A stretch of 37,944 nt of DNA from an uncultured Bacillota bacterium (GTDB lineage Bacteria; Bacillota_I; Bacilli_A; RF39; UBA660): positions 1 to 37,944 of the forward strand of contig ONJI01000021.1 of assembly GCA_900318075.1 (NCBI GenBank). The letters are read 5' to 3'. The stretch's first letter is position 1, and each line of letters opens with the position of its first letter. Both the position numbers and the translations under genes were made by a program. Below are positions 1 through 7,002 of this stretch, piece by piece. The notes below the pieces were generated by a model. The model worked only from the letters and a program-made list of their open reading frames with translations. It did not search any database and was not told the DNA's origin.

Positions 1-528
1 ATTATCATTTACTTTATTTTTAGTTTTAATTATTATTGGATTTTTAATTAAAGTATTTACTTTAGGTTCTTCTAGTTCTTCTTTATAGCCTATTCTTTCA
101 TATTCTTTTGATTTTATTCTTTCTCTTAAGTCCCTAACAGGCAAGTTCTGACTTTCGCAAATATAAATGTAATATTTTATTTCATTTATACCATCTAATT
201 TTAAAAGTTCCACATAATGGCTCCATGACAATTGGGCCGACATTGTCGTCCCTTTTTGTATGAACAAATAAAATTTTCGCATACGTTTCAAATTTCTTGT
301 TGAATACCCTGTTCCAAGTTCCTTTGTTAATCTTTCCGAATATTCTTTTATTAATTTATTTCCATATTTTGCTCTAGCTTCCCCACCTTGAGCTTCAATA
401 AGTAATCTTCCTACCTCAAAATATGAATTTAAATCACTTTTATTTTTACTATAGTCTTTAATCTTTTTATATGCTTCATTTTTTATTAGTGTTGTTTTGA
501 TTTCTTCATAGTAATTGATAATAATCAC
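1..528 (-). CDS. DUF1016/YhcG-type PDDEXK nuclease, N-terminal part (cut by left edge)
   Basis: An open frame on the minus strand runs from about 528 off the left edge. It encodes about 176 residues of the DUF1016 N-terminal domain: the segment with EVGRLLIEAQGG near residues 39-50, then RNLKRMRKFY, then QLSWSHYVELL, then LPVRDLRERI with a trailing KEYERI. This order is typical of the YhcG family, whose C-terminal half is a PD-(D/E)XK nuclease-like domain lying outside the window. The family occurs near restriction-modification and other accessory loci, but its in vivo role is not settled. The start is uncertain. No ATG is available; a GTG at 528 lies inside the Shine-Dalgarno-like AGAGGTG, so initiation at GTG or at an ATT/ATC just downstream must be considered. 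The HerA-like gene upstream ends in its own terminator, so co-transcription is not evident. Confidence 0.8.
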   Translation of the reverse strand, partial: MIIINYYEEIKTTLIKNEAYKKIKDYSKNKSDLNSYFEVGRLLIEAQGGEARAKYGNKLIKEYSERLTKELGTGYSTRNLKRMRKFYLFIQKGTTMSAQLSWSHYVELLKLDGINEIKYYIYICESQNLPVRDLRERIKSKEYERIGYKEELEEPKVNTLIKNPIIIKTKNKVNDN

Positions 529-576
529 CTCTACATTATATATACTAGATAATTTTCTTTTTTCCTTTTTGTAATC

Positions 577-611
577 AAAAAAATCTGAAAAAAATCAGAT
601 TTTTATTTTCT
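577..611 (-). terminator. Terminator after the HerA-like gene
   Basis: The hairpin AAATCTGA / TCAGATTT with a six-base A/T loop is flanked by T-rich runs on both sides. On the minus strand it follows the TAA stop of the HerA-like gene at once and is trailed by a T run. Confidence 0.75.
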
Positions 612-2375
612 ATCAATAAACCAATTACTACTTATATCACAGCTACTACTTGAAGGTGGAGGTGTCGGCTTATCCATTTTAGTTAAAACCGGTACCTTAA
701 AAGCCGATCCAAAAGCAATACAATTACCAGGCTGTAAGATTCTAAGTCTTTTGACAATTTCATTAGTAATATTTGGGACCATATCTTTAATATACTCTAC
801 ATCTCTAGGATGAAGCATTTTAAAAATCAAGAAATTATTACACTGTGAGATAGACGTTTCCGATAAATCAGATGGTCTTTGCGAGATAAGCCCCAAAAGC
901 ACTCCATATTTTCTACCTTCTTTAGTAATTCTATCAAATATATTATATCCAAGTAAGTTGACATCATTGTCATTCTGAACATATCTATGAGCTTCTTCCA
1001 AAATTATATGAAAAGGAAGCGATGCCCTCTTATCTAAATTTTTGGCATAATCAAATAAAAGTTTAGAATATATTTTTGTAACTACTTTCGCAAACCTATC
1101 ATCAACATAATTTATATTAAAATTAATTATTTGAGCCTTTCTTCCATTAGATGCCATTAATAACTGTTTAATATAATCATCTTTGCTTATATACTTATCA
1201 CATTCAAAATATTTAGCATAATCACTGTTAAGCAAAGAATGAATTCTAACCTTTAAAATATTATTTTGCTCAAATACTTTATCACTATTTAAAGCCCCTT
1301 CAGAAATTAAAGCAAAATCTAAGGCATCTGCTAAATCCTTTAAACTATATTTAAAAGAACCATCAGGCATTGTAAGTTCAATTGCATCATCCAAAAATGA
1401 CTGCATAAAATTAGTAAGAAGCTCCATTTCTCTTATCTTTCCAGTTTCATCTATAAGTAAACACTGCTTTAAACTTCTAGTATATCCAGGCTGATATATC
1501 TCTGTATCTAAATTAAGATCACTAGTATGATAAGTTGATAAAACAGAAAATATTTGGTCTCTTATCTGTGAAGAACTTTTGCCACTAGCTAAAATATCTA
1601 AAATAGCTCTTGCAATGATATCATTTTTTGCCGCTTTTACGGTATCTTCCTCCCTAGCAAATACTCCTACAAACTTTAATGATTTTTCTATTATTGGAAT
1701 TTGATTAGAACTTTCCGCATTTAATAAAAGAGCAATATCATCAACCGATAGTAACCATAAAGGAATCTTTAAAATTTCCGTTTCACTAAATTTAGTATTT
1801 GTTGTATAAGCCTTAAAACTTACCTCTGGAACTTTTTCACTTATACTTTTAAATGCACTATGATATTCACCATAAGCATCAAATATAAATATTGAAGCCC
1901 TATAGGCTACAGTATTTTGCTTTTCAAAAATACTTTGAATAAGTCTAGCTACACCCCAAGATTTACCACTACCAGTTGACCCAAATACAGCAAAATGACT
2001 TGCAAAAAAAGAGTTTATATCAAAGCCAATCTTTACACCTGGATAAATTGGACTTTCACCTATATATACATCTTTCTTTTCCTCAAAATTTGGTACACTG
2101 ATAATCATCGGAATTTTTTCTTTAGAAATAAGCTTAACTGACGCTCCAAATGATGGCTTTTTAATAACCCCAAAAACAAATTCATTGTTTTGAATTTCAC
2201 CTACTAAATTAATATAAGCTATTCCATCTTTAATATCAATTATCTCTCCAACTAGCATCTTACTGCTATCTTCCATAACGACATGCATATTTACTAAACT
2301 CTGAAAATCAGCTAAATTTATAGATAACTTTAATAAAACCGTATCTTCACTAATTCCAATTATCGTTCCTAACAT
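603..2375 (-). CDS. HerA-like ATP-binding protein (DUF87)
   Basis: 590 aa. Residues 1-95 look like the HAS-barrel that precedes the ATPase core in HerA proteins. The core has a Walker A motif GSTGSGKS at about 132-139, a DAYGEY motif near 167, a Walker B stretch IILEEAH near 460 and the SQRPSDLS sensor segment downstream. This order matches the HerA/FtsK superfamily of hexameric DNA-translocating ATPases. In archaea HerA works with NurA in end resection; bacterial HerA proteins often pair with a nuclease or SIR2 effector in phage defence. Here the only nuclease-like neighbour is the DUF1016 gene, beyond a terminator. A GTG three codons upstream (2384) is open, but the ATG at 2375 has AGGTG six bases ahead and is preferred. 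It probably acts in the cytosol on DNA; its exact role is unknown. Confidence 0.85.
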   Translation of the reverse strand: MLGTIIGISEDTVLLKLSINLADFQSLVNMHVVMEDSSKMLVGEIIDIKDGIAYINLVGEIQNNEFVFGVIKKPSFGASVKLISKEKIPMIISVPNFEEKKDVYIGESPIYPGVKIGFDINSFFASHFAVFGSTGSGKSWGVARLIQSIFEKQNTVAYRASIFIFDAYGEYHSAFKSISEKVPEVSFKAYTTNTKFSETEILKIPLWLLSVDDIALLLNAESSNQIPIIEKSLKFVGVFAREEDTVKAAKNDIIARAILDILASGKSSSQIRDQIFSVLSTYHTSDLNLDTEIYQPGYTRSLKQCLLIDETGKIREMELLTNFMQSFLDDAIELTMPDGSFKYSLKDLADALDFALISEGALNSDKVFEQNNILKVRIHSLLNSDYAKYFECDKYISKDDYIKQLLMASNGRKAQIINFNINYVDDRFAKVVTKIYSKLLFDYAKNLDKRASLPFHIILEEAHRYVQNDNDVNLLGYNIFDRITKEGRKYGVLLGLISQRPSDLSETSISQCNNFLIFKMLHPRDVEYIKDMVPNITNEIVKRLRILQPGNCIAFGSAFKVPVLTKMDKPTPPPSSSSCDISSNWFIDRK

Positions 2376-2392
2376 ATCCTTCACCTATTATA

Positions 2393-2420
2393 ATTATAAC
2401 ACATACAAAAAAAGAATCAA
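2393..2420 (-). promoter_or_regulatory. Sigma-A-type promoter of the HerA-like gene
   Basis: On the minus strand TTGATT (2415-2420) and TATAAT (2393-2398) are separated by 16 bases, and the gene starts 18 bases further on. The -35 is part of the terminator hairpin of the preceding gene. Confidence 0.6.
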
Positions 2421-2433
2421 TTATTTTGATTCT
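2405..2433 (-). terminator. Terminator after the yqeH-like gene
   Basis: AGAATCAA (2413-2420) pairs with TTGATTCT (2426-2433) around a five-base loop, followed on the minus strand by a run of eight T. It lies about 100 bases beyond the YqeH stop. A second imperfect stem, GCCATT/AATGGC (2489-2519), sits between. Confidence 0.6.
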
Positions 2434-2531
2434 AAGGTTAATCTTTTTTTGATTAATATAACTTATATTTGTTACATAATCTAAAACAGCCATTCTAAAC
2501 AAATAATAATTATAATGGCCTTTATCACTAT

Positions 2532-3509
2532 TTAAACCATTGACTTTCTAACAAAAAATTTAATATTATCCGCCAAATATAATTTAACATTAGACGCATT
2601 TTTAAACTTTATAAAGCCAAGACCCTTAATAACTAAATCACAGTTTTCATCTATTCTTATTTCATGTATATTTAAATTACTTAACCTATCATTACTCTTA
2701 TAAATTCTGTTAATATTTAAATTATTAGACATATATAAAGTGATAATGTTATCACTAGGGACATCTAGTCTTAGAAAATCCTCAATTAAAATTGTCTGAT
2801 TATTTTTAATCTGATAAATTATAGGATTAATCTCTTTTTTGGGAATTATCTTTTTTAAAACTTCTCTAGACACTTCCATAACCATACTACCTTCATCAAG
2901 CAGTCCTGGGGTATCTATAAGTGTAAGTTCATTGTTTACTTCTTTTTCTAAATAATCTAAAGTCGTCGAAGGTAAATTACTAGTAGTAATGTTACTATCA
3001 TTATTAGAATAGTTTTTAAGTATTTTATTAATTAAAGTAGACTTTCCAGCATTAGTAAGTCCAATCACATATACGTTACTACTCACCTTATGCTTCTTTA
3101 TCTCATCCATAAGTAAATCTAAATTATAATTATTCTTGCTAGAGACAAACATTTTAGCTTTAACATTTAAATTGCATTTTATCTTATTAAGAAATTTACT
3201 TTCATTAACTGACCTTGGAAGTAAATCTTTTTTTGTCAATACAACAATTACCGGATTACTTATTTTTAGACTATCTATATCAAATAAATTTAAAAAATCT
3301 AAAGTTAAAACTACTAAATCATGAGTTTTATTAATCTCATCTATTTTTTTATAATATTCACTGTTATTTTTATCACTTAAAATATAATCATTATAATGAG
3401 TAATTCTAAAGCAACGTTCACAAAACTTATTTTCTAAATAAAGAGTGTATCCTTCTTTTAAAGGATCTACATTTTGTAAAATTGCACCACATCCAGCACA
3501 CTTAATCAT
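2532..3509 (-). CDS. yqeH: YqeH-like circularly permuted GTPase (30S ribosome assembly)
   Basis: 325 aa. An N-terminal zinc finger has CxxC pairs at Cys4/7 and Cys30/33. The G motifs come in permuted order: G4 TKKD at 92-95, G5 SSK at 123-125, G1 GLTNAGKST at 150-158, a Thr-rich G2 near 175-183, and G3 DTPG at 199-202. This layout defines the YqeH family. B. subtilis YqeH is needed for 30S subunit maturation, and that role is inferred here. The gene overlaps the end of yqeG by 8 bases, so translational coupling is likely. It is slightly shorter than the B. subtilis protein (about 366 aa). The usual partners aroE, khpB/yhbY and nadD do not follow. Confidence 0.92.
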   Translation of the reverse strand: MIKCAGCGAILQNVDPLKEGYTLYLENKFCERCFRITHYNDYILSDKNNSEYYKKIDEINKTHDLVVLTLDFLNLFDIDSLKISNPVIVVLTKKDLLPRSVNESKFLNKIKCNLNVKAKMFVSSKNNYNLDLLMDEIKKHKVSSNVYVIGLTNAGKSTLINKILKNYSNNDSNITTSNLPSTTLDYLEKEVNNELTLIDTPGLLDEGSMVMEVSREVLKKIIPKKEINPIIYQIKNNQTILIEDFLRLDVPSDNIITLYMSNNLNINRIYKSNDRLSNLNIHEIRIDENCDLVIKGLGFIKFKNASNVKLYLADNIKFFVRKSMV

Positions 3510-4023
3510 AAAATCTATCCTTCACAAATAGATCATTTTGCTGTAACTGTTTCATCTTTCTTCGCTCAAAAAATCTATTAATCTTAGTAACAAACCATTC
3601 TTTTTCAGAAATTGGATTTACTAAAATAGTTGTGATTCCTACCGCTTTACCAACTTTGATATCAGTCATCAACTGATCACCAATTATAGCAACTTCGGAA
3701 GGGTCATAATTATACTCTTTTAATACTTTTCTAAGTTTTCTAGAAAAAGGTTTTCCAGCACTAGAAACACCAAAAACGCCATAAGCTTTTGTAAATATTT
3801 TAAGTCTAAAACCAGGACTATTAGTAAAGATAATAACTTTAAAACCCTTCTGCTTTAAACTAGTAAATAAATCTTTAGCCTTTTCTGTAGGTTCACTACT
3901 ACTTGCCGAAACAATAGTATTATCTAAATCGTATAAAAGACACTTAATACCTTTACTGAGCAATTTAGAATAATCTATCATATAAATGCTTTTTTGATAG
4001 ATATCAGGCAAATATTCCTTCAT
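3502..4023 (-). CDS. yqeG: YqeG-family HAD phosphatase
   Basis: 173 aa from the ATG at 4023, which has GGAGGTG four bases ahead. A longer in-frame start at 4074 has no such site and covers the promoter -35. HAD motifs are in order: motif I DLDNT (32-36), motif II IIFTNS, motif III AGKPF, and motif IV GDQLMTD. The YqeG family belongs to HAD class III and is close to mitochondrial Gep4 phosphatidylglycerophosphatase; a role in phospholipid synthesis or in step with YqeH is inferred. The gene is first in a two-gene unit with yqeH, as in many Bacillota. A second, more divergent YqeG-like protein lies at 19227-19778. Confidence 0.9.
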   Translation of the reverse strand: MKEYLPDIYQKSIYMIDYSKLLSKGIKCLLYDLDNTIVSASSSEPTEKAKDLFTSLKQKGFKVIIFTNSPGFRLKIFTKAYGVFGVSSAGKPFSRKLRKVLKEYNYDPSEVAIIGDQLMTDIKVGKAVGITTILVNPISEKEWFVTKINRFFERRKMKQLQQNDLFVKDRFYD

Positions 4024-4045
4024 AATGCACCTCCAACCTAATAAC

Positions 4046-4074
4046 ATAATATCATATTTAAAAGGTTTCATCAA
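4046..4074 (-). promoter_or_regulatory. Promoter of yqeG-yqeH
   Basis: TTGATG (4069-4074) and TATTAT (4046-4051) are separated by 17 bases on the minus strand, 22 bases ahead of the chosen start. Confidence 0.6.
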
Positions 4075-4084
4075 TAATAGTAAA

Positions 4085-4113
4085 ATAGAAAAAATTAAGA
4101 TTAAGAATCTTAA
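4085..4113 (-). terminator. Terminator after dacF-like gene
   Basis: TTAAGATT (4095-4102) pairs with AATCTTAA (4106-4113) over a three-base loop, then TTTTTTCTATTTT on the minus strand. The stop codon of the carboxypeptidase gene lies in the stem. Confidence 0.8.
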
Positions 4114-5267
4114 CTTATACTCACATTTCCAATAATTATATCTCTTAAATTTCTCAAAAATAACTCTATAAAATTAATCTTTGAAACATCTCTATCTACA
4201 GTTAAATCAACAGTTCCAATAATCTTGCCATCTTCTTTTATCTTCAAATTTCCAACAACATCTCCTTTTTTTAATGGAGCCTTTAAATTATTTATATCAG
4301 TATCATATGTAAGTGTTCCTATTTGCTCACCTTTTTTTCTAACAACTGTCGAAGGTCCTTTAGGTATAACACTTACATATTCTTCTTTACCACTATCTAC
4401 TCTATATTTACCAAGTGATTTTTTATTTTTTAATAAATCTTTCGTTTTATACTGGGCAAAAGAATAATCAAACATCTCACTTATTTCTTTATTTCGCATT
4501 TTACTAGTAGGTTCTCCCATGACAACAGCAATAATACGCATACCATTCTTTTTAGCAGTTGCCGTTATACAATAACCAGCTCCATTAGTAAAACCTGTTT
4601 TTAAACCATCAACACCATCATAAAATCTTACTAATTTATTTGTATTTACAAGCCATATTTTTCTATCAGTATTTTGCCTTAAATAATCTTCGTAAACCGA
4701 AGTAAATTCAAAAACTTTTTCATGCTTAGATAACTCTCGTGCGATTAAAGACATATCTCTGGCACTAGAATAATGATCCGCCGCATCTAAACCATGTGGA
4801 TTTTTAAAATTAGTATTTTTAAGACCAAGCTGTTTAGCCCTCTTATTCATGTGGCTTACAAAAGTATTTTCACTGCCATAACTCGCCTCTGCTAAAGCAA
4901 CTACTGCATCATTACCGGAAGCAATCGCCACACCTTTAAATAAATCTTGAACAGTCATTTTCTCCCCTGTTTCTAAAAGTATTTGACTGCCACCCATTCC
5001 AGAAGCATTTTCCGAAACAGTAACTACTTGATCCCATTTTAATATTCCATTTTCTATAGCTTCTAATATCAAAAGCATACTCATCATTTTCGTCATGCTA
5101 GCTGGAACTAATTTTTCATCAGCATTTTTCTCATATAAAATTTTCCCCGTACTAGCCTCAATTAGTATTGCCGATTTTGCATTTAAAGCAAGCTGCAGAT
5201 CATCCGCCTTAACTATAGGAACATAAAAAAGACTAAATAATACTAATACTACCATTAACTTCTTCAT
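4110..5267 (-). CDS. dacF: D-alanyl-D-alanine carboxypeptidase (PBP5/DacF type)
   Basis: 385 aa. A signal peptide covers about residues 1-21 (MKK, then a hydrophobic run ending near VKA/DD). The serine peptidase S11 domain has all three active-site motifs: SMTK at 57-60 (Ser57 nucleophile, Lys60), SGN at 117-119 and KTG at 223-225. A beta-rich PBP5 C-terminal domain and an amphipathic tail follow, consistent with membrane attachment outside the cell. It removes the terminal D-Ala from peptidoglycan stem peptides. The start at 5267 is chosen because AGGTGATG lies just ahead and it begins the signal peptide; the upstream start at 5294 would add nine residues. In spore formers DacF acts in the forespore, but a vegetative DacA role fits equally well. 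Confidence 0.93.
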   Translation of the reverse strand: MKKLMVVLVLFSLFYVPIVKADDLQLALNAKSAILIEASTGKILYEKNADEKLVPASMTKMMSMLLILEAIENGILKWDQVVTVSENASGMGGSQILLETGEKMTVQDLFKGVAIASGNDAVVALAEASYGSENTFVSHMNKRAKQLGLKNTNFKNPHGLDAADHYSSARDMSLIARELSKHEKVFEFTSVYEDYLRQNTDRKIWLVNTNKLVRFYDGVDGLKTGFTNGAGYCITATAKKNGMRIIAVVMGEPTSKMRNKEISEMFDYSFAQYKTKDLLKNKKSLGKYRVDSGKEEYVSVIPKGPSTVVRKKGEQIGTLTYDTDINNLKAPLKKGDVVGNLKIKEDGKIIGTVDLTVDRDVSKINFIELFLRNLRDIIIGNVSIS

Positions 5268-5313
5268 AACATCACCTAATAAAAAATATGTCACATTATG
5301 AATAATTATAACA

Positions 5314-5338
5314 AAAAACTGAATTCATTCAGTTTTTA
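5314..5338 (-). terminator. Terminator after the prepilin-like gene
   Basis: AAAACTGAA pairs with TTCAGTTTT around a short loop, and a T run follows on the minus strand. The stop codon of the prepilin-like gene is inside the stem. Confidence 0.75.
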
Positions 5339-5706
5339 CAATCAGCCTGTCTTCTAGCATATTCATATACAAACTGACTATCTTTATAAAAAATGCATAC
5401 TCCAGCAACATCTAATTCATCTTCAGTTAAATTTAAATTACTAAGAATCTTATTTTCAATAGCACCGTCTTCTTGGAGTTCTTTTATAGTTACAAATTCT
5501 CTTGAAGGAACTTCATCATTCAAAACAAGTCTCTTTATTCCCCAAGCTCTAGCCCCATTTTCAATAGCGAGTTTTTGCTCAGAACTCAAACTTTCTTTAG
5601 AAGTGTTTAATACACCTATCACAATAGGTGTAGTTACTAAAGCAATTATTCCTAAAATAATTACTACCGCAACAAGTTCAATTAAAGTAAAACCTCTATT
5701 TTTCAT
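5329..5706 (-). CDS. Type IV prepilin-like protein with class III signal peptide
   Basis: 125 aa. The N-terminus MKNRG followed by FTLIELVAVVIILGII is a textbook type IV prepilin/pseudopilin signal: a short basic leader, cleavage after Gly5, Glu at +5 and a hydrophobic helix to about residue 30. The rest is a small globular domain with two Cys (about 103 and 123) that could form a disulfide. It may be a ComG-like pseudopilin or a pilin. No prepilin peptidase, pilus ATPase or other pilin gene lies within the window, so it is an orphan here. The start has AAGGTGATTGT just ahead. It has its own likely promoter (TTTACT, 17 bases, TATATT) and terminator. Confidence 0.85.
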   Translation of the reverse strand: MKNRGFTLIELVAVVIILGIIALVTTPIVIGVLNTSKESLSSEQKLAIENGARAWGIKRLVLNDEVPSREFVTIKELQEDGAIENKILSNLNLTEDELDVAGVCIFYKDSQFVYEYARRQADCKN

Positions 5707-5749
5707 ACAATCACCTTCTTCAATATAACATAACTAGACATTTTAGTAA

Positions 5750-5781
5750 AGAAAAACATAAATTCTAAAAAGAATCTATGT
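5750..5781 (-). terminator. Terminator of rpsP-khpA
   Basis: An 11-base stem (5756-5766 with 5771-5781, one G-U pair) and a four-base loop are followed by TTTTCTTT on the minus strand. The khpA stop is in the stem. Confidence 0.75.
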
Positions 5782-6007
5782 TAATTTTTACACGAGAAGA
5801 ATTATTTAAACAACTACTAGCCTGAACTATAGTTCTAATCGCATTCGCGATCATCCCTCTTTTACCAATAATCTTACCCGCATCATCAGAACTAACTAAA
5901 ACTTCAATTGTGATCAAATCTTCATCATCAAATTGCTTAACTGACACCATGTCAGGATTACTAACTAAATTTTTTACCAAAAATTCAGTTAAATTACATA
6001 AATCCAT
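5765..6007 (-). CDS. khpA: KhpA, KH-domain RNA-binding protein
   Basis: 80 aa, the full length of the family. It is a single KH domain with the signature GKIIGKRG at 44-51 preceded by a VSSDDA turn. KhpA (YlqC) pairs with KhpB in Gram-positive bacteria to bind RNA and affect cell division and envelope; the partner is not in this window. It starts two bases after the rpsP stop codon, so the two genes form an operon, which is the usual arrangement. Normally rimM, trmD and rplS follow; here the operon ends in a terminator and a prepilin-like gene follows. Confidence 0.92.
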   Translation of the reverse strand: MDLCNLTEFLVKNLVSNPDMVSVKQFDDEDLITIEVLVSSDDAGKIIGKRGMIANAIRTIVQASSCLNNSSRVKINIDSF

Positions 6008-6009
6008 AA

Positions 6010-6285
6010 CTACTTACTTTCTTTTTTAGATTGATGAAATTTTTCGTTAATTCCTTGACTTCTGAATAAACTTTTAACTGTATCAGTAGGAATAGCTCCA
6101 TTATTTAGCCATTTTAAAGCTACATCCTCTTTAATATTGACCTCTGCTGGATTAGTAACAGGATTGTAAGTTCCAACTAATTCAATATATTTTCCATCTC
6201 TCTTAGTTCTAGAATCAGCTACGACAATTCTATAAAAAGGTTTTCTCTTCGCACCCATTCTTAAAAGTCTTAATTTAACTGCCAT
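6010..6285 (-). CDS. rpsP: 30S ribosomal protein S16
   Basis: 91 aa. The N-terminal [21 protein letters not shown] and the ELVGTYNP segment near residue 36 are typical of S16, a small-subunit protein of the 5' domain. The ATG at 6285 has GGAGGG seven bases ahead. It is first in the rpsP-khpA operon and is driven by a near-consensus promoter. Confidence 0.97.
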   Translation of the reverse strand: MAVKLRLLRMGAKRKPFYRIVVADSRTKRDGKYIELVGTYNPVTNPAEVNIKEDVALKWLNNGAIPTDTVKSLFRSQGINEKFHQSKKESK

Positions 6286-6309
6286 AAAAATCCCTCCATT
6301 TCAGATATA

Positions 6310-6338
6310 ACTATACCATAAAATTATATGCGTGTCAA
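6310..6338 (-). promoter_or_regulatory. Strong sigma-A promoter of rpsP-khpA
   Basis: TTGACA (6333-6338), a 17-base spacer and TATAGT (6310-6315) on the minus strand, about 25 bases ahead of rpsP. The match fits high expression of a ribosomal protein. Confidence 0.85.
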
Positions 6339-6360
6339 CCATTTTTAGTTGACAGATAAC

Positions 6361-6394
6361 AAAAAAAGAAAAAGCATTCATATTATGAATGCTT
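6361..6394 (-). terminator. Terminator after the CotE-like gene
   Basis: AAGCATTCAT (6372-6381) pairs with ATGAATGCTT (6385-6394) over a three-base loop, then TTTCTTTTTTT on the minus strand. The gene's stop codon lies in the hairpin. Confidence 0.88.
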
Positions 6395-6928
6395 AGATAA
6401 ATAATCTTCATCTACCTTTTCATCAATTTCCTTTAATGTATCTTCTAAATCATTATCGTCGACAATTTCATCCCAAGGCTCTTCATCATCTTCAACTGTT
6501 ATTTTCATTTTAGTTTCACCAACAATTTCAATGCCAAGTTCTTTTTCAATATCAAATGATATAGTATTTCCATCTAACTTAACACCTGAGCAAGTTGGCT
6601 GCTTAAGTGAACGCACAATTATATCGGTATCACCAGACAAATCAGCATTATCGCGAACTTTTACATTGAATAAATCATTATATTCAATTTTCTTATTAAT
6701 AACAGTTGTTTTACTATCGTCATCATAAGAGTACCATATATTTATATCAAATGACCCATCTACTCCTACTTTATCACCGGATTTATACCCTTTAAATTTA
6801 TGATTTATTACCCAGCACCCTAATACAGTCGTAGGATTATTATCCGCTTCTACCGTATAACTGTTCTTAAAATATTTTTTACCTTTTCCGACAATTGCCT
6901 TTGTTACTATTTCTTTAAAAGAAGCCAT
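6383..6928 (-). CDS. cotE: CotE-like outer spore coat morphogenetic protein
   Basis: 181 aa, the CotE family length. Conserved stretches recognised are EIVTKAIVGKGKKYF near the N-terminus, PTTVLGCWVINHKF, DGSFDINIWYSYD, then DIIVRSLKQPTC and KELGIEIVGETK, followed by an acidic C-terminal tail with EDDEEPWDE. In B. subtilis CotE assembles the outer coat on the mother-cell side of the spore. The ATG at 6928 has GAGGGGTGAT ahead and is chosen over an upstream start at 6943. The upstream region lacks a clear sigma-A promoter but holds a possible sigma-K-type site. It implies that the organism forms spores or descends from spore formers. Confidence 0.9.
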   Translation of the reverse strand: MASFKEIVTKAIVGKGKKYFKNSYTVEADNNPTTVLGCWVINHKFKGYKSGDKVGVDGSFDINIWYSYDDDSKTTVINKKIEYNDLFNVKVRDNADLSGDTDIIVRSLKQPTCSGVKLDGNTISFDIEKELGIEIVGETKMKITVEDDEEPWDEIVDDNDLEDTLKEIDEKVDEDYLSKHS

Positions 6929-6945
6929 TTTATCACCCCTCATTT

Positions 6946-6972
6946 TAAGATATGCGACTAATTAAAAAATGT
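6946..6972 (-). promoter_or_regulatory. Possible sigma-K-type promoter of the CotE-like gene
   Basis: On the minus strand AC (6971-6972), 16 bases and CATATCTTA (6946-6954) match the published B. subtilis sigma-K pattern mAC-16/17-CATAnnnTA, apart from the base before AC. It is 18 bases ahead of the ATG. The motif is short, so chance is possible. Confidence 0.35.
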
Positions 6973-6973
6973 A

Positions 6974-7002
6974 CACAAAAAAAGTAGTTATAAAACTACT
7001 TT
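6974..7002 (-). terminator. Terminator after the 435-aa membrane protein gene
   Basis: AAAGTAGTT (6981-6989) pairs with AACTACTTT (6994-7002) over ATAA, then seven T on the minus strand. It includes the TAG stop of the gene. Confidence 0.85.

Noticed and set aside
603-2375. Complete HerA-nuclease defence system
   Set aside because: Only HerA is complete in the window, the DUF1016 gene is cut, and a terminator separates them, so a defined system cannot be claimed.
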